Below are positions 1 through 12,200 of a stretch of DNA of 60,000 nt, piece by piece. Under the pieces are notes generated by a model that saw only the letters and a program-made list of their open reading frames with translations, searched no databases and was not told the origin of the DNA. Position 1 is the stretch's first letter; every line of letters begins with the position of its first letter. A program made the position numbers and the translations under genes. This DNA comes from Nematostella vectensis (Eukaryota; Cnidaria; Anthozoa; Actiniaria; Edwardsiidae), in assembly GCF_932526225.1 (NCBI RefSeq), contig NC_064046.1:14149408-14209407 (forward strand), written 5' to 3'.

Positions 1-169
1 TGGTCTCCTTCATTGCTGATTGGCTAGTACCAGTCTCTTTGTTTCCCACTGTGGGACACACAGAGTCGAGTGGACACATGCATGTCGTGTCTACACGACC
101 TGGTCGACTCTTATCCAAGCACATAGCATAGCAGCATGGATATCTTGTATTTAGGCACCACACAGGAAG
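1..169 (+). promoter_or_regulatory. Upstream region and probable 5' leader of the Venus kinase receptor gene, with an overlapping uORF
   Basis: No clear TATA box or initiator is visible. An ATG at 136 opens a 31-codon frame ending at TGA 229-231, out of frame with and overlapping the main start at 170. If transcription starts upstream of 136, this uORF would lower translation of the receptor; the transcription start is not visible from sequence. The ATG at 170 is preferred because it opens directly into a signal peptide whose exon phase matches exon 2. Confidence 0.4.
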
Positions 170-254
170 ATGCAAACTATACAGTTGGTTATCTTCGCTC
201 TTGCTGGGTCCATAGTGTATTCAAGAAGTGAAAGATGCCTCAGTACTCAACCAG
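170..254 (+). CDS. VKR: VKR exon 1: start codon and signal peptide
   Basis: Encodes about 28 residues beginning [13 protein letters not shown]: a short polar start, a hydrophobic core, small residues, then a charged and cysteine-containing stretch. This is a typical cleavable signal peptide and fits a type I membrane receptor. The exon ends in phase 1 at a GTAAAA donor and joins exon 2 at 2062, giving a GAT codon. Missed by simple ORF calling because the exon is short. Confidence 0.75.
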
Positions 255-3200
255 GTAAAATTTCAAACTCCGTCCAAGGTTCAATCACTCTGTAAAGCTC
301 TCTTCGAATGTTGACATTTTGTCAGATAAGATGACCGTGTTATTCGCAAAGCCCTGGATACACTAAAAGTGTTTTTTCTTTCATCGAGACTTGACTTTGT
401 TATTATTGTCTTACAATGGCTCTACACTAGGTTGTTTTTCGCGTGTGTTTTACCAAGTGTACAGTGTATTGTTTGTGTTCATTTCGGAAGCACACATTTG
501 ATTGCTTCGAAAATATTATCCATTTTATAGACAATTTATCCATTTATAGACAATTTAGCAAAAACTACTCATGTGATTTATTATTTTTGGGTATTATAAC
601 TGTAACGCTTCACCGTTAGGGCAAATTTTTCCTCGCAATAGAAATCACGTTTAGTGTTATGCAAATTTCGTTTGTTTATAATAAAAGCCAGATGTATTTT
701 TACTATGTTACAGCGGTAACACCTACACTCAAACAATCATTAATTACTTTTTTTTCTTTACTTGATTTAAGCGCATTTTGCGCGGTGATAATGTTTTTTA
801 TACCCGCTGGAGAGGTTTATTACCCGTCGGTTACATGCAAACCACTCAGGCTCACTCCAGGTCACTCGAAAAATCACCACGGCTGAAAGAATTATTATCA
901 GCACCATTGGATTATTCGAAATTGTTAGTTGGCTTGCTCCAATTTAGGGAAGTAGTTGGAGGGGAGAAAAATAATAGTCTGAGACATATTTTTCTAGAAG
1001 TTTTGAATTAATAAAATTGACAATTATTGGCATCAATTTATAATAATTGATATCATGTTTTTCTATTGATAATAATTGATATCACTATGCTAAATTATTA
1101 TCAATTGATATAAAACATTGATAATTAAAATTTGTGTTAGTCTAATTGATAAAAAATGATAGCAATTGATAGATATTGAGCGATTTATAATTAAAATTCT
1201 AGTTGATAGAAATTGATATTCAAGTCAATTTAAATCGATTTTTTAAATACGATTTTATAAAAGAGAAAAAATTAAAGTGCTAGTAGCAGTAATTTGATAC
1301 TTACCTGAAACTCCACCAAATTCCACAAACAGGTACTACATCATGACTCAATAAAGAGGCAATTTTGAGTACTTTATCAAAGGAAATTTAAAAAAAAAAT
1401 ACGTGAAATTGAGTTAAAAATAATTACTTTCTACTACCGATTTTGGCAACATTTATGTTAAAGTTTGGAAATACAGGAAAGAAAACTGTTGATCGCCTTT
1501 TTTATCCCTTTTCAGATAAAGTTCATGACATTTGCAAGGCCCAGTTGGATTGTTACTTCAGGGAGTGTTCATGAAATACCCTAATGGGGAGGGGAGAATT
1601 GGGACACCTTAAAAATTGCAGAGCCCTCCCCCCCCCCTAAAAATAACAATGATTGCCCCGCTTTTCATTGCAACACTCAGGATTTCATTAGAACTCAGGG
1701 CTTCACTGGAGCATCTACCCACAGGGTAATCAATGACGAGGCCGTTGCCATGGGGGTTCAGAAGAATCACTCCACTTGCCGCCAGATGGTCCACTCAAAT
1801 GAAGAAAAATTTAGTACCACTGCGAGCTAGGGCAAGCTACCTAGGGGAAATAGTCAACTAAATGGCTACCTAAATGGCTTCCTAAGGGTAGAGCTACCTA
1901 AGGAAAAATAGTCAACTAAATGGCTCAAAATCCTGGCTAGGAGCCTGAATGAACACTTCCTTATCACTTTAACTATGTCACCTTTTCTTGATGGTTCAAT
2001 CACCCTTTTTGGCTAGTCCTACTTTATCCTCTTATTTGACTCATGAATTTCTTATCAACAGATCTCATCACGAAAAAGCACTTCACACTTCAACAAAGAA
2101 ATGAGCCAACCAGTCCACTACAACTGCGGTACGGCCATCGTGTTTCACAGCAGATTTCTACGTACATCTTAAAGATCCTTGCTGAGGAAGTCCTTGGTTA
2201 TGAAGATGTCCAGGTGGTTGATGTGGGCATGGCAGCTGAAGCTGAACAAGTGTTGAAGATATTGACTGGGTGTTCAAATAGGATGTATGTATAAAGGTTT
2301 AGTTTCTTTAAGGTATGGTAAAAACTTTGATAAGATCACCTGGGGTCTCCTAAGAATCATGTATCATTAAAAAACTTCCAAATAAAAGATTATTATTATA
2401 TTATTTGAGGATGGTGGCTATTCAAAAGTCAACTTGAGACATAGACTGCTGAACTTATTTGTCAATGGTGTTGTTATCAAGCAGGTTGCATCTGGATTTT
2501 TCGGTAGCCACCATCCTCAAATCAGTCATGAGGGGCATACCCTTGGAAGAAATCCCAAAGGATTAGAAATAAAGTATAAATTCATTTTTTTTCTGTAGTG
2601 ATTGTCATAAAAAGGAGCTGCCCCTCCCCCCTGCTGTCATTGACACTGAAGTATGGGTGTCTTCAGACTTGTCATTACAGAAATGGCCAATAGATGATGC
2701 TGGAGATACCACCCATTATGGCAGGTAATGTAATAAACCTCGTTAGGTGTGTTTCCAGAGGAGTTTAATGGGCAAGCACATCCACCCTGGTCATGTGCAG
2801 TCATGTGCGTTGACAAGAAGTTATGTGGTTGATGAGGTCTGGTTTATGCTTTTGTCTACTGTTATAATGGCAAAGTTACCAGTTTACTTCTTTTTTCTGC
2901 AGGTATGGGTGGTACATGTCTAGTGACTTTGTCCAGCAGATGTGGGACAGCAGCCAGTTAATAGCAGACCATTGGCGCTCACTCAAGATACAATCAGTGA
3001 CATCTCAACTGCTACACAACCTGACATCTCTTCAGCATTTACAGAATATGAATGATATTAAGGCGGCATGTGCAGTGTCGCCATGCCAGGACTGTCTAGA
3101 CTGGCTACTGAATACCAGTCACTGCCATGACTCAGCCGAACCTCTGGATTGTACAGTGGTACTAGCAGGATTTCCAGGTAAACATTCCCTAAACTTGTTG

Positions 3201-6200
3201 GCACATTCCCTTACATTTTCCCATCCACCATCCCCAAGGCTTGCTCTAACCATAAGCACAACTAATCGTACTTGAATATAAGTGCAGGTAAAAAGGTGTG
3301 TCACTGATTGATTTAATGTACTTGCATTTAATTGGTTCTTTTTTTATTTTGCATTTGTATCCTAGTGAGAACCTACTAGTGTGGTAGCTATAGCAATTGG
3401 GTAGGGGACGGAAGCGGCCCCTTTCCATTTTCTTAAATACATAATGGAAAAATGCAACTTCTCTAGTAGCAAATAAAAGGGATGACTGGACCTTATCTTA
3501 CCCACTCCTCCAAGACAAAATTTTAAACTACATTGAGCCATGTTAAAAAAGACAAACACATGTTCCAAGTCATCATTCCCCTTAGTGCATGCATGAAAAT
3601 AACGAAACCTGTTAACTGTTTCCTTAAAAAAACCTTTTGTGTCTCTATTTGTTTACCATTAAATTCTCATTGAAGGTTGATTGGGGCTCTGCACTTGACA
3701 AAGTCTAGTGTTAATAATGACCAGTTACGCACCTCTTAAATCATAGGTCCAAATACAACAATAATTAGCAGTTGCATATAACAATGTATATAAAACGGCT
3801 TCTGGAATTACGCGGAAAAAAACTCAGAATTACGCGGGATTCTTTGCTAAATTACGCGCTAAATTACACGGAAAATCAATCATTACGCGCTAAATTACGC
3901 GGGATTTTGCAAAACATTTTTCTTTAAAAATCAAAATTTTGCGGGATTCTTTACTGAACTAAATTACACGGAATATCAACTGTTACGCCCAAACTACATT
4001 TTGTACCGAAGGAAAGCACGAATAACTTGAAAAGGTTATTTTTTTGCGTGAAAATATCTTAGGCAAGTTTTCATTGGCTCCTAGCCACCAGCCAATTAAA
4101 AAAGGTATTTTATTATTAGTCCTAGGCCTTCGCGATGTAGCAAAGAACGCCTAGTCATTTTATTTGTTTTCGAAATTCAGTTCAAAACGTCGCACTCTTA
4201 CGAAGAATATCTCTCTTTTTTTACGAGTAATAGAGGTAAGAACCCTAAAAGAACACATCAGCTGTGCAATTAAATGTTTTGTCTTTCAAAATTTAGCCAA
4301 ATTACGCGGGATTACGCGGAAATTTGTGGATTACGCGGATTACGAGGAAAAGCCAAATTACGCGCTTCCGCACAAGCACGTAATTCCAGAAGCCATGATA
4401 AAATGGCTGTAAAGCTTTTGTGCCCCCAAATCTCCATGTTTTCTGTACCACTACTACTGTTATCTTTGTTTTATAGACTGCATGGGTTCACTACTGAGGC
4501 GCCAAGTTGATAGCCTGCCTTTGAATTTTTCTTTGATATGGCTGGGCTCTAAGCTACCACAGGTGTTCAATGAGCAATATTTAGGCAACAAGCCATTTGT
4601 TGTGCTCAACTGGGAGCCAAATACCCTAACAAGCACAGGGAAGCTGACTCGCATTACCCTCCCACCATGCAGGTCTGTAATGTTAGGAGATAACTACTAA
4701 AATGGTAAACAAATATTGTGGGTCTGTGCTCAATGTGATGAGTTGTGTTGCTTCAATGTGCATGTTGTGGGTGTGTTTCTTTAGCTTGTATGTTGTAGGT
4801 GTGTTGCTTAAAACTTGTATGCTTGTTCCTAAGGGAAAATATCTGAGTACTTGTTAGATTTTGTGGTAGTTAAAAAATCCGAGTTCTTACACCTATAAAT
4901 TGTTGTTTTAGCCTCAACATCTCCAGTCCATTAGCTCAGTCTGCATACTGTGACTTTCCTTTGATGCGACTAAAGAAGTTTGCCTGGTCTCAAGTTAAGG
5001 CTGGTGCTCCTGAAGTTTACCATCTTCTGACAAAAATGTACTTTAGCCAAGATGAACTCAATAGCATGCTACTAAACCATGTTGATAGTGAAGGCAGTAA
5101 GACTAGCAAAGAGTTGGCTTGTGATTGGCTGCAGAGAAAGAGAGACATGTGGTCTTCGTGGCTGCCTGTTCAGAACATCCTCAACGGGAAGGTTCCTGTC
5201 TACCTTGGCGGAATGTTTCCAATGTCGCATGATCCGGATGCGGTATGGAGCAGCCCAGGGATTCTTGCTGGTAAGTAAAAGTCTGCAGTCCAGGGATTCT
5301 TGTTGTTAACAAAAGGTTGCAGTCCAGGGATTCTTGTTGGTAACAAAAGTCTGCAGCCCAGGGATTCTTGTTGGTAAGTTAAGTCTGCACTCCAGGGATT
5401 CTTGTTGGTAACAAAATGTTACAGTCCAGGGGTTCTTGTTGGTAAGTAAAAGTCAGGTCCAGGGGTTCAAGTCCAGGGGTTCTTGCCATTAAAAGCTCTT
5501 TAAATATGATGTCACTGCTGCATTTTGTGATGGCAGTTATGATAATCGTGTGGATCATGATTGTGATGTTGATGACAGGGGTAGTAGAAATGATGATGTT
5601 GGTGGCTATGCTGGTTGTGATGGTAATAACAACAGTTACAATAATAAGAATCATAAAAACGGTTGTGCGGTGATGGTTGTGATGATATTGGTGGTAGTGA
5701 TAATAAAAATGATGGTGTTGAACATCTTGTATTAATGATGATGATAAATACCAATACAGTAGGAAATCAGGATAGCTTGTTGATGGTAGTATTGATAGTT
5801 GTGAATTACACTATTTTTGCTTGTGTTATTGTAAGTGATTCATGGCACGGCTAGGGTTGGTAGTGTATGTTGCTGGTTTTGTTGACATCTACAACAACGA
5901 CAGTATTTATGATCATAACACCATATCTTTCAGGTGCTCAAATGGCAGTGCGCAGTGTCAACAGTGACAACACCATCTTATCAAACTACAGCCTGGAGCT
6001 TCTTCTAGAAGACACACAATGCCAGACCTCCCTCGTTCTCAACAGCTACATCAAGTTTGTCACGGGTCCCCATAGCCGCTCCTTGGCGGGAATTCTCGGA
6101 CCACCATGCTCTGTCCAGGCGGAGATCGTCGCGGAAGTCTCCCCCTTCTACAACACCATCCAGATGGGGTATAGCCTAGAAGGTGTTGACTTGGCAAACA

Positions 6201-9200
6201 GACAGAAGCACCCGCTATTCTTCAGGACTTCCCCCAGCTATTTTGAATTCAAGAAGGCCTACGCTGCTTTGTTTCACGCTCTTGACTGGACACGTTATGC
6301 GATGCTTACGGATGTGAACTATACACCATCGACGGTTACTGACACCCACGCCCACCTTGATGACAGGGGTGTCAAGAGGGTGTACTCGAGGGTGGTCGCC
6401 CTGCAGCAGGTGCAGGATGTCAAGGGTTATCTCAGATCCTTGAAGAGGCTCAATGTCCGTGTTATCATCGGTAATCTGTTTGAGGGGCTGGCGCGAGTGG
6501 TCGTCTGCGAGGCGTACAAACAGGTATGGAGTATGCGATTTTAGACACTGTAAAGCCGCTAACTTTGGCGGATATTTTTTATATATGTATATTTCAATAT
6601 TGATCTAAATCCATTCGAATCACTGTGAAATGCAATTTATCCCACAAATTAAGACAGCTGTCACGCAGGAATAAGTCACACATGTAGTGAAGACATATTT
6701 AGCATCAAGAAATTATATACTGATCTGCTGTCAGCATATCGAAGTCCACGGAACGACTAAAAGCATTTTGTTTAGTTTGCTTATCGCGTTTGACAGGGAA
6801 ATCTAAAGCGCTCGCATGGAAATTGTTTAGACAAGCAGTTCCTATTTTGAGTAGATTGACCTTTTGCTCGGGAAACTATATTTGGCCACCAATTCTCTCA
6901 CTTCTCAACGAAGGACCAAGTTTCGCACTTCTCAACGAAGGAAGGAAAGTTAAGTCTGAGTTCACACAAGCTTAACCTAAGTAAGCTTCAGACCTAGCCG
7001 TCGGTAGAAATAGATTTTAGTACATTTAAAGAGTTTGAGTGCAAAAATGATTAGAATGCTGTCAATCATTATATTCATGTGTGTATCTTGCCATGCGCAC
7101 TAGCAGTGTAACAAGTTAGTGTGTGACAACCGTAGTCAGTAGCAACATGTAAACATTACGTAAGTCACGGTAGCTCAAGGGTAACCGACTTGCACGCCCA
7201 CGTAAGAAGGTCGTCCCTCGTACACCCATTGGTTAAACCCTTATCCAAACAGTGCTAAAAGCCCTTTGGGATGTCAGTGTCAGTTATCCTAAAGGGCATG
7301 CCGTCTTAGTAGCATATAAATATGGGTGCATACCGAAGCCCCAACTCACTTTAGACTCTTAAGAACTTGAAGAGACACCTGTGAGACTCTCTCACAAACA
7401 GACTTGAAGAACACACTTGTAGAATGAAGAACAAAAATATGTGAACACATAGAATGAGAGCAGACAGAGAAAGATCTTGTAAAGACTTTGTAACAGCAAA
7501 CAAGTAAAAACCGGTACTTCCCCCAGCCAAGCGGGTCATAGTGGTTTTGTCACAAGTGGCCAGAGAGAGCCATAGCCGCTTGTTACATGTGGTTAGAGAA
7601 CCCAGAAGTATAGCTGTTACACAGCTCCATCCATGCTGATGCATCTAATAGTCTATGAAGATATTATTATCCAAATTGATGCGATATTTAAATAAAACAA
7701 AACCTAAACTGTCCCATCAGTTGGCTCCAAAGTCTCTTGTCCGTTATAATATGCAATTCCAACATTATACAAGCTTTTTTTGTTAATTGGCAAATCAAGC
7801 GAGGCTGCGTTAGTAATGCTGGTGTCGTTTGCCTTTTTTAAAGGGCTTTGACTAGAGTTTTCCGTACGCATTGGTTTACTCAACAACCATTAAGTAAATA
7901 GCTGGAAGGAAGCTTCAAATATCGCACATGTGTCTTTGTTCGTTGTAGTTCTCTTGGTTATTTGCCTGATTTGTTAAAAGCATCTTAAAGTATCAGTCCC
8001 TCCAGGGAATCTTGAAGTGATACAAACATACACGCTTGTGCTAATATCGAAGAATATGCAAGAAACGTAAAGAATTGTAAAACCTTTTTGTTGTTTACTT
8101 TATCCAAAGTGTAATAAATAGAATGGGGCCAATCTGCCGTGAAATGATTTACATGCAGAAGATTAAGTTGTTGGTTTACTTTAAGGAATTTTAAGGTTCG
8201 AGTAAACGAAGAGTCTGCCTCGAAACCTACTATTATGGTAAAGTACTATTTTCAATACATTTCAATCCACTCCATGAGAGACGCTCAAACCTCAATATTG
8301 TATTCATTGGGAAAGAAAAAGGCCATTCTATAAACCTGCATGGTTATTTTGGTTAGTTTGCATTATTTTGACTTTTTTTACCTTTTCAAAATACCACTAA
8401 ATCGCTTTCCAACTGTGCAATCTCTTTCAAACTCCATGCATCAACAAGATGCTCTGTTGCTGACATATTCCCTTATGCTTGGTGCACACTAGTGACATAA
8501 CGACATAATCACATAGGCGCGTGCACCGTTATGTTCATATGTTCAAGTGTGAATGGTTTGACATTTTGACATTAGCCCAACATAACGACATATGAGAATA
8601 AACATGTTTTTTTCTTTTATGTCGTTATGTCCATGTCGTTATGTCGGGCTTAAATGAGTGCGCTCGCCTTAGTTATTTCGTTACGTCACTAGTGTTCTCT
8701 AGGCATGAGGGGTGATTTACTGTTTTCCTGTGACAGGGCATGACTCCCCAAAATGGATATGTCTGGTTCTTACCATTCTGGCTCACAGATGACTGGTGGA
8801 ATAACAAAATCAGCTTTAATAAGAGCTCCAGGAACTTTGCTTCACAGAAGGTAGGCCTTCTATGTACCATAGCCTGAGGTAGGCGTGCTGGCAAAGGCCG
8901 TGAGAATAAGGGAGCTTTAAGCAAGAACGACGGCCTCGGCTAGGATAACCAGGGCGAAAAAAAAGTTGGGCTTTGCTCTAAATTCAGATCTAAAAGTATT
9001 GGAAAAATCGAAGCATTATTGTCAGGGTCATTTACAAATAGAATAAGGACATTTCTACAATAAAAAAAAAACAATTTAGAAATCGGAGCATATAAAGAAA
9101 ACGTCCGCTTCCCTAGAACGGTATTTTTGCTGTGTTTTTTGTCGTCGTTGTTGTTCCCTAAAAGCTGTGAAAACACGAACCCTTCCAGGATCACAGTTTG

Positions 9201-12200
9201 TTGTTGGAATACGACAAATGCTGTGGGAACACGAACCCTTCCAGGATCACAGTTTGTTGTTGGAATACGACAAATGCTGTGGGAACACGGGTCCCCCTCC
9301 CCCCCCCCCCCCCCCCTTCACCGGATGGGTCTTTCCATTTGGTTGAATTTTGACAAGCAATCATTCACAAGTGCTACCAGGCTATGGTTGAATATGGTTC
9401 TATTTTGCCTATTCCATTAGCCTTCAATGTGTATTGTTACTTCTTTAATACTGGTAATACTGGTAAGTAAGTAATGTTGGGTAAAGTTGGGTAAGGTAAA
9501 TGGACCAATCGCAGCTTTTAGTACTTTAAAGTACTATCCAACGTTTTTATAAAGTGTATAGTTTTAGACCAACCAGAGCGCGCGTTCTATCCAACGCTTT
9601 CCATATATGGCAGTTGTTGTATCACATGCTTCTATCCATGTACGTTAGGTAGCTGTGCCGTGCACTGTGACGGAAATGAAGGAGTTCATAGAGGGTGGAT
9701 ATTTCACAATGTCCAACGCGTTCTTCGCCAGTGCGAATAGTCACGTGGTTGGTGGTTTTACTGTCGACCAATGGAGACGCGAGTACGAGCATATCATTAA
9801 AACACAGGTAACCCAAAATATTCCTGCTCTGGCAGACGTCGGAGGTAAAGGGACGGTCAGTCTCAACCTTTATTCAACGATTTTTCTTGTACATAGCTAA
9901 AGCGGTGTATTTGGAAATTTAATTTCTGGATCCTGTTGTATCATTGAAGCCGTCTTGTAGTTTGCAAGTAGTACTCTTGTATTTGATATTCCTTTATGCT
10001 AGCATTTGGTAAATTGTGATGTCATCCCTCTTGTTTATGTTATTCGGGAGGTTTTATTCTTATCTCTCATTGTTTCTTTTATTATTGAGAATGTGGTTTT
10101 CAATTTCTCTTGTTTTTGTTATTCAGGAGGTGTTATTCTGATCCCTTATTATTTGTGTTATTCTTGAGCAAGTGGTATTCAGGAGGTGTTATTCTGACCC
10201 CTCGTTGTTTATGTTATTCTTGAGCAAGTGGTATTTAGGAGGTGTTATTCTGACCCCTCGTTGTTTATGTTATTCTTGAGCAAGTGGTATTCAGGAGGTG
10301 TTATTCTGACCCCTCGTTGTTTATGTTATTCTTGAGCAAGTGGTATTCAGGAGATGTTATTCTGACCCCTCGTTGTATATGTTATTCTTGAGCAAGTGGT
10401 ATTCAGGAGGTGTTATACTGACCCCTCGTTGTTTGTGTTATTTTTGAGAAAGTGGTATTCAGGAGGTGTTATTCTGACCCCTCGTTGTTTATGTTATTCT
10501 TGAGCAAGCGGTATTCGGGAGGTGTTATTCTGACCCCTCGTTTATGTTATTCTTGAGCAAGTGGTATTCAGGAGGTGTTATACTGACGCCTCGTTGTTTA
10601 TGTTATTCTTGAGCAAGTGGTATTCAGGAGGTGTTATTCTGACCCCTCGTTGTTAATGTTATTCTTGAGCAAGTGGTATTCAGGAGGTGTTATTCTGACC
10701 CCTCGTTTATGTTATTCTTGAGCAAGTGGTATTCAGGAGGTGTTATTCTGACCCCTCGTTGTTTATGTTATTCTTGAGCAAGTGGTATTCAGGAGGTGTT
10801 ACTCTGACCCCTCGTTGTTTATGTTATTCTTGAGCAAGTGGTTTTCAAGAGGTGTTATTCTGACCCCTCGTTGTTTATGTTATTCTTGAGCAAGTGGTAT
10901 TGAGGAGGTGTTACTCTGACCCCTCGTTGTTTGTCAGGGCTACACGCCGTCCGAGTACGCGAGTTTTGCGTATGATGCAGTCTGGGCCTACGCCCTCGCT
11001 CTCGACAAGCTGTTTGGTTCAAACTCATCTTCATTGGATACCATCAGGACTAATGCAACCACACAGTGAGCTTTTATTTTTATGTTTACTTTAATGTTTA
11101 TTAATGTTTATTGTTGTTGGTGTTCCTGTTTGTCTCACTCGCCTTGTTTTATTTCTTCTCTTTTTTTTTTTTGCTGCTTTAGTTTTCTTTTTCTTCCTGG
11201 TCTTTGTTCTCTCTCTCCCTTGCTTTTGTTTTTGTTTTAGTTCTGCTTCTTATCTTGTTTGTTGTTGTTCTTCTTTTTCTTTTTCTTTACTTCTCTTTCT
11301 TTCTTGGCTTTCCTCCCCTTCTTGCTTTTCTTCCACTTACTCTTGTTTTTTCCGTATTCTCGTTACCCTTATTGTTATTTATGTTTTTCTCCCTTTTAAT
11401 AATCCACTCGATGTATTGGATATCATTGGGGTCTTGCTGATAATATTTTTTGGATATCATTGGGGTCTTGCTGATAATATTTTTTCGAACCCAGGCGTCT
11501 AAAGTGCTACTTACAGCAGTCGAACTTCAGCGGAGTCTCTGGCCAAGTTGTGTTTAAGGAGAGTGAGCGCTTCCTTCCGCGCGTCACCATCTTACAGCAC
11601 TTTGCAGGCAAAAAGGTGACAGTCGGCCAGTTCATTCCCGTCATGCCTGGCGATAAGGGTTGCTATGGTTACGGAGGCTGTCTCAGTCTTAACGAATCCA
11701 CAATCGAGTGGGCAGGTGGTCAACGGCCTTCTGATGGGCGACCAGGTATTTCTCTTGTACAGTTTGATTAAAGGGTAAATGTCATTAGTATTACACAACA
11801 ATCTATCATAAAAGCCGCATTGTCACCAGTTTTAACATTTTTAACAGAAAACGTGAAAAATATTTTAAAGTTGTAAAGAGGTGTGTCTATTGAAAGTTTT
11901 TCTGAGGATATGATTGATAATTTAGAGCGGATGGCCTATTAAATAACGCGGATTCTAATAGATTCTTTTGTCTCTTGTCGGTTGAAGTTTCCGTCGGCCC
12001 CGGAAATAAACGATTGCCACTTTGAAGGAGAGACAGGAACTACCCAGAAGAATTGTGCATGAAGGCACATTTTATTGTTCTGGGTTTATCATGTAAAAGT
12101 TCCACTAAATACAAATCTAAATCGTCTTTTTAAAGTTGTTTATATTGAAAAGCGCGCTTCCTTGACCGTCATTACAAAGGTTTAGGAAAGTTTGCCAGTT

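Noticed and set aside
7150-7235. tRNA gene
   Set aside because: An A-box-like word is present, but no cloverleaf, proper B box or acceptor stem could be formed.
11104-11502. Phe/Leu-rich 132-codon ORF resembling a membrane protein
   Set aside because: It is a reading of an intronic polypyrimidine tract.
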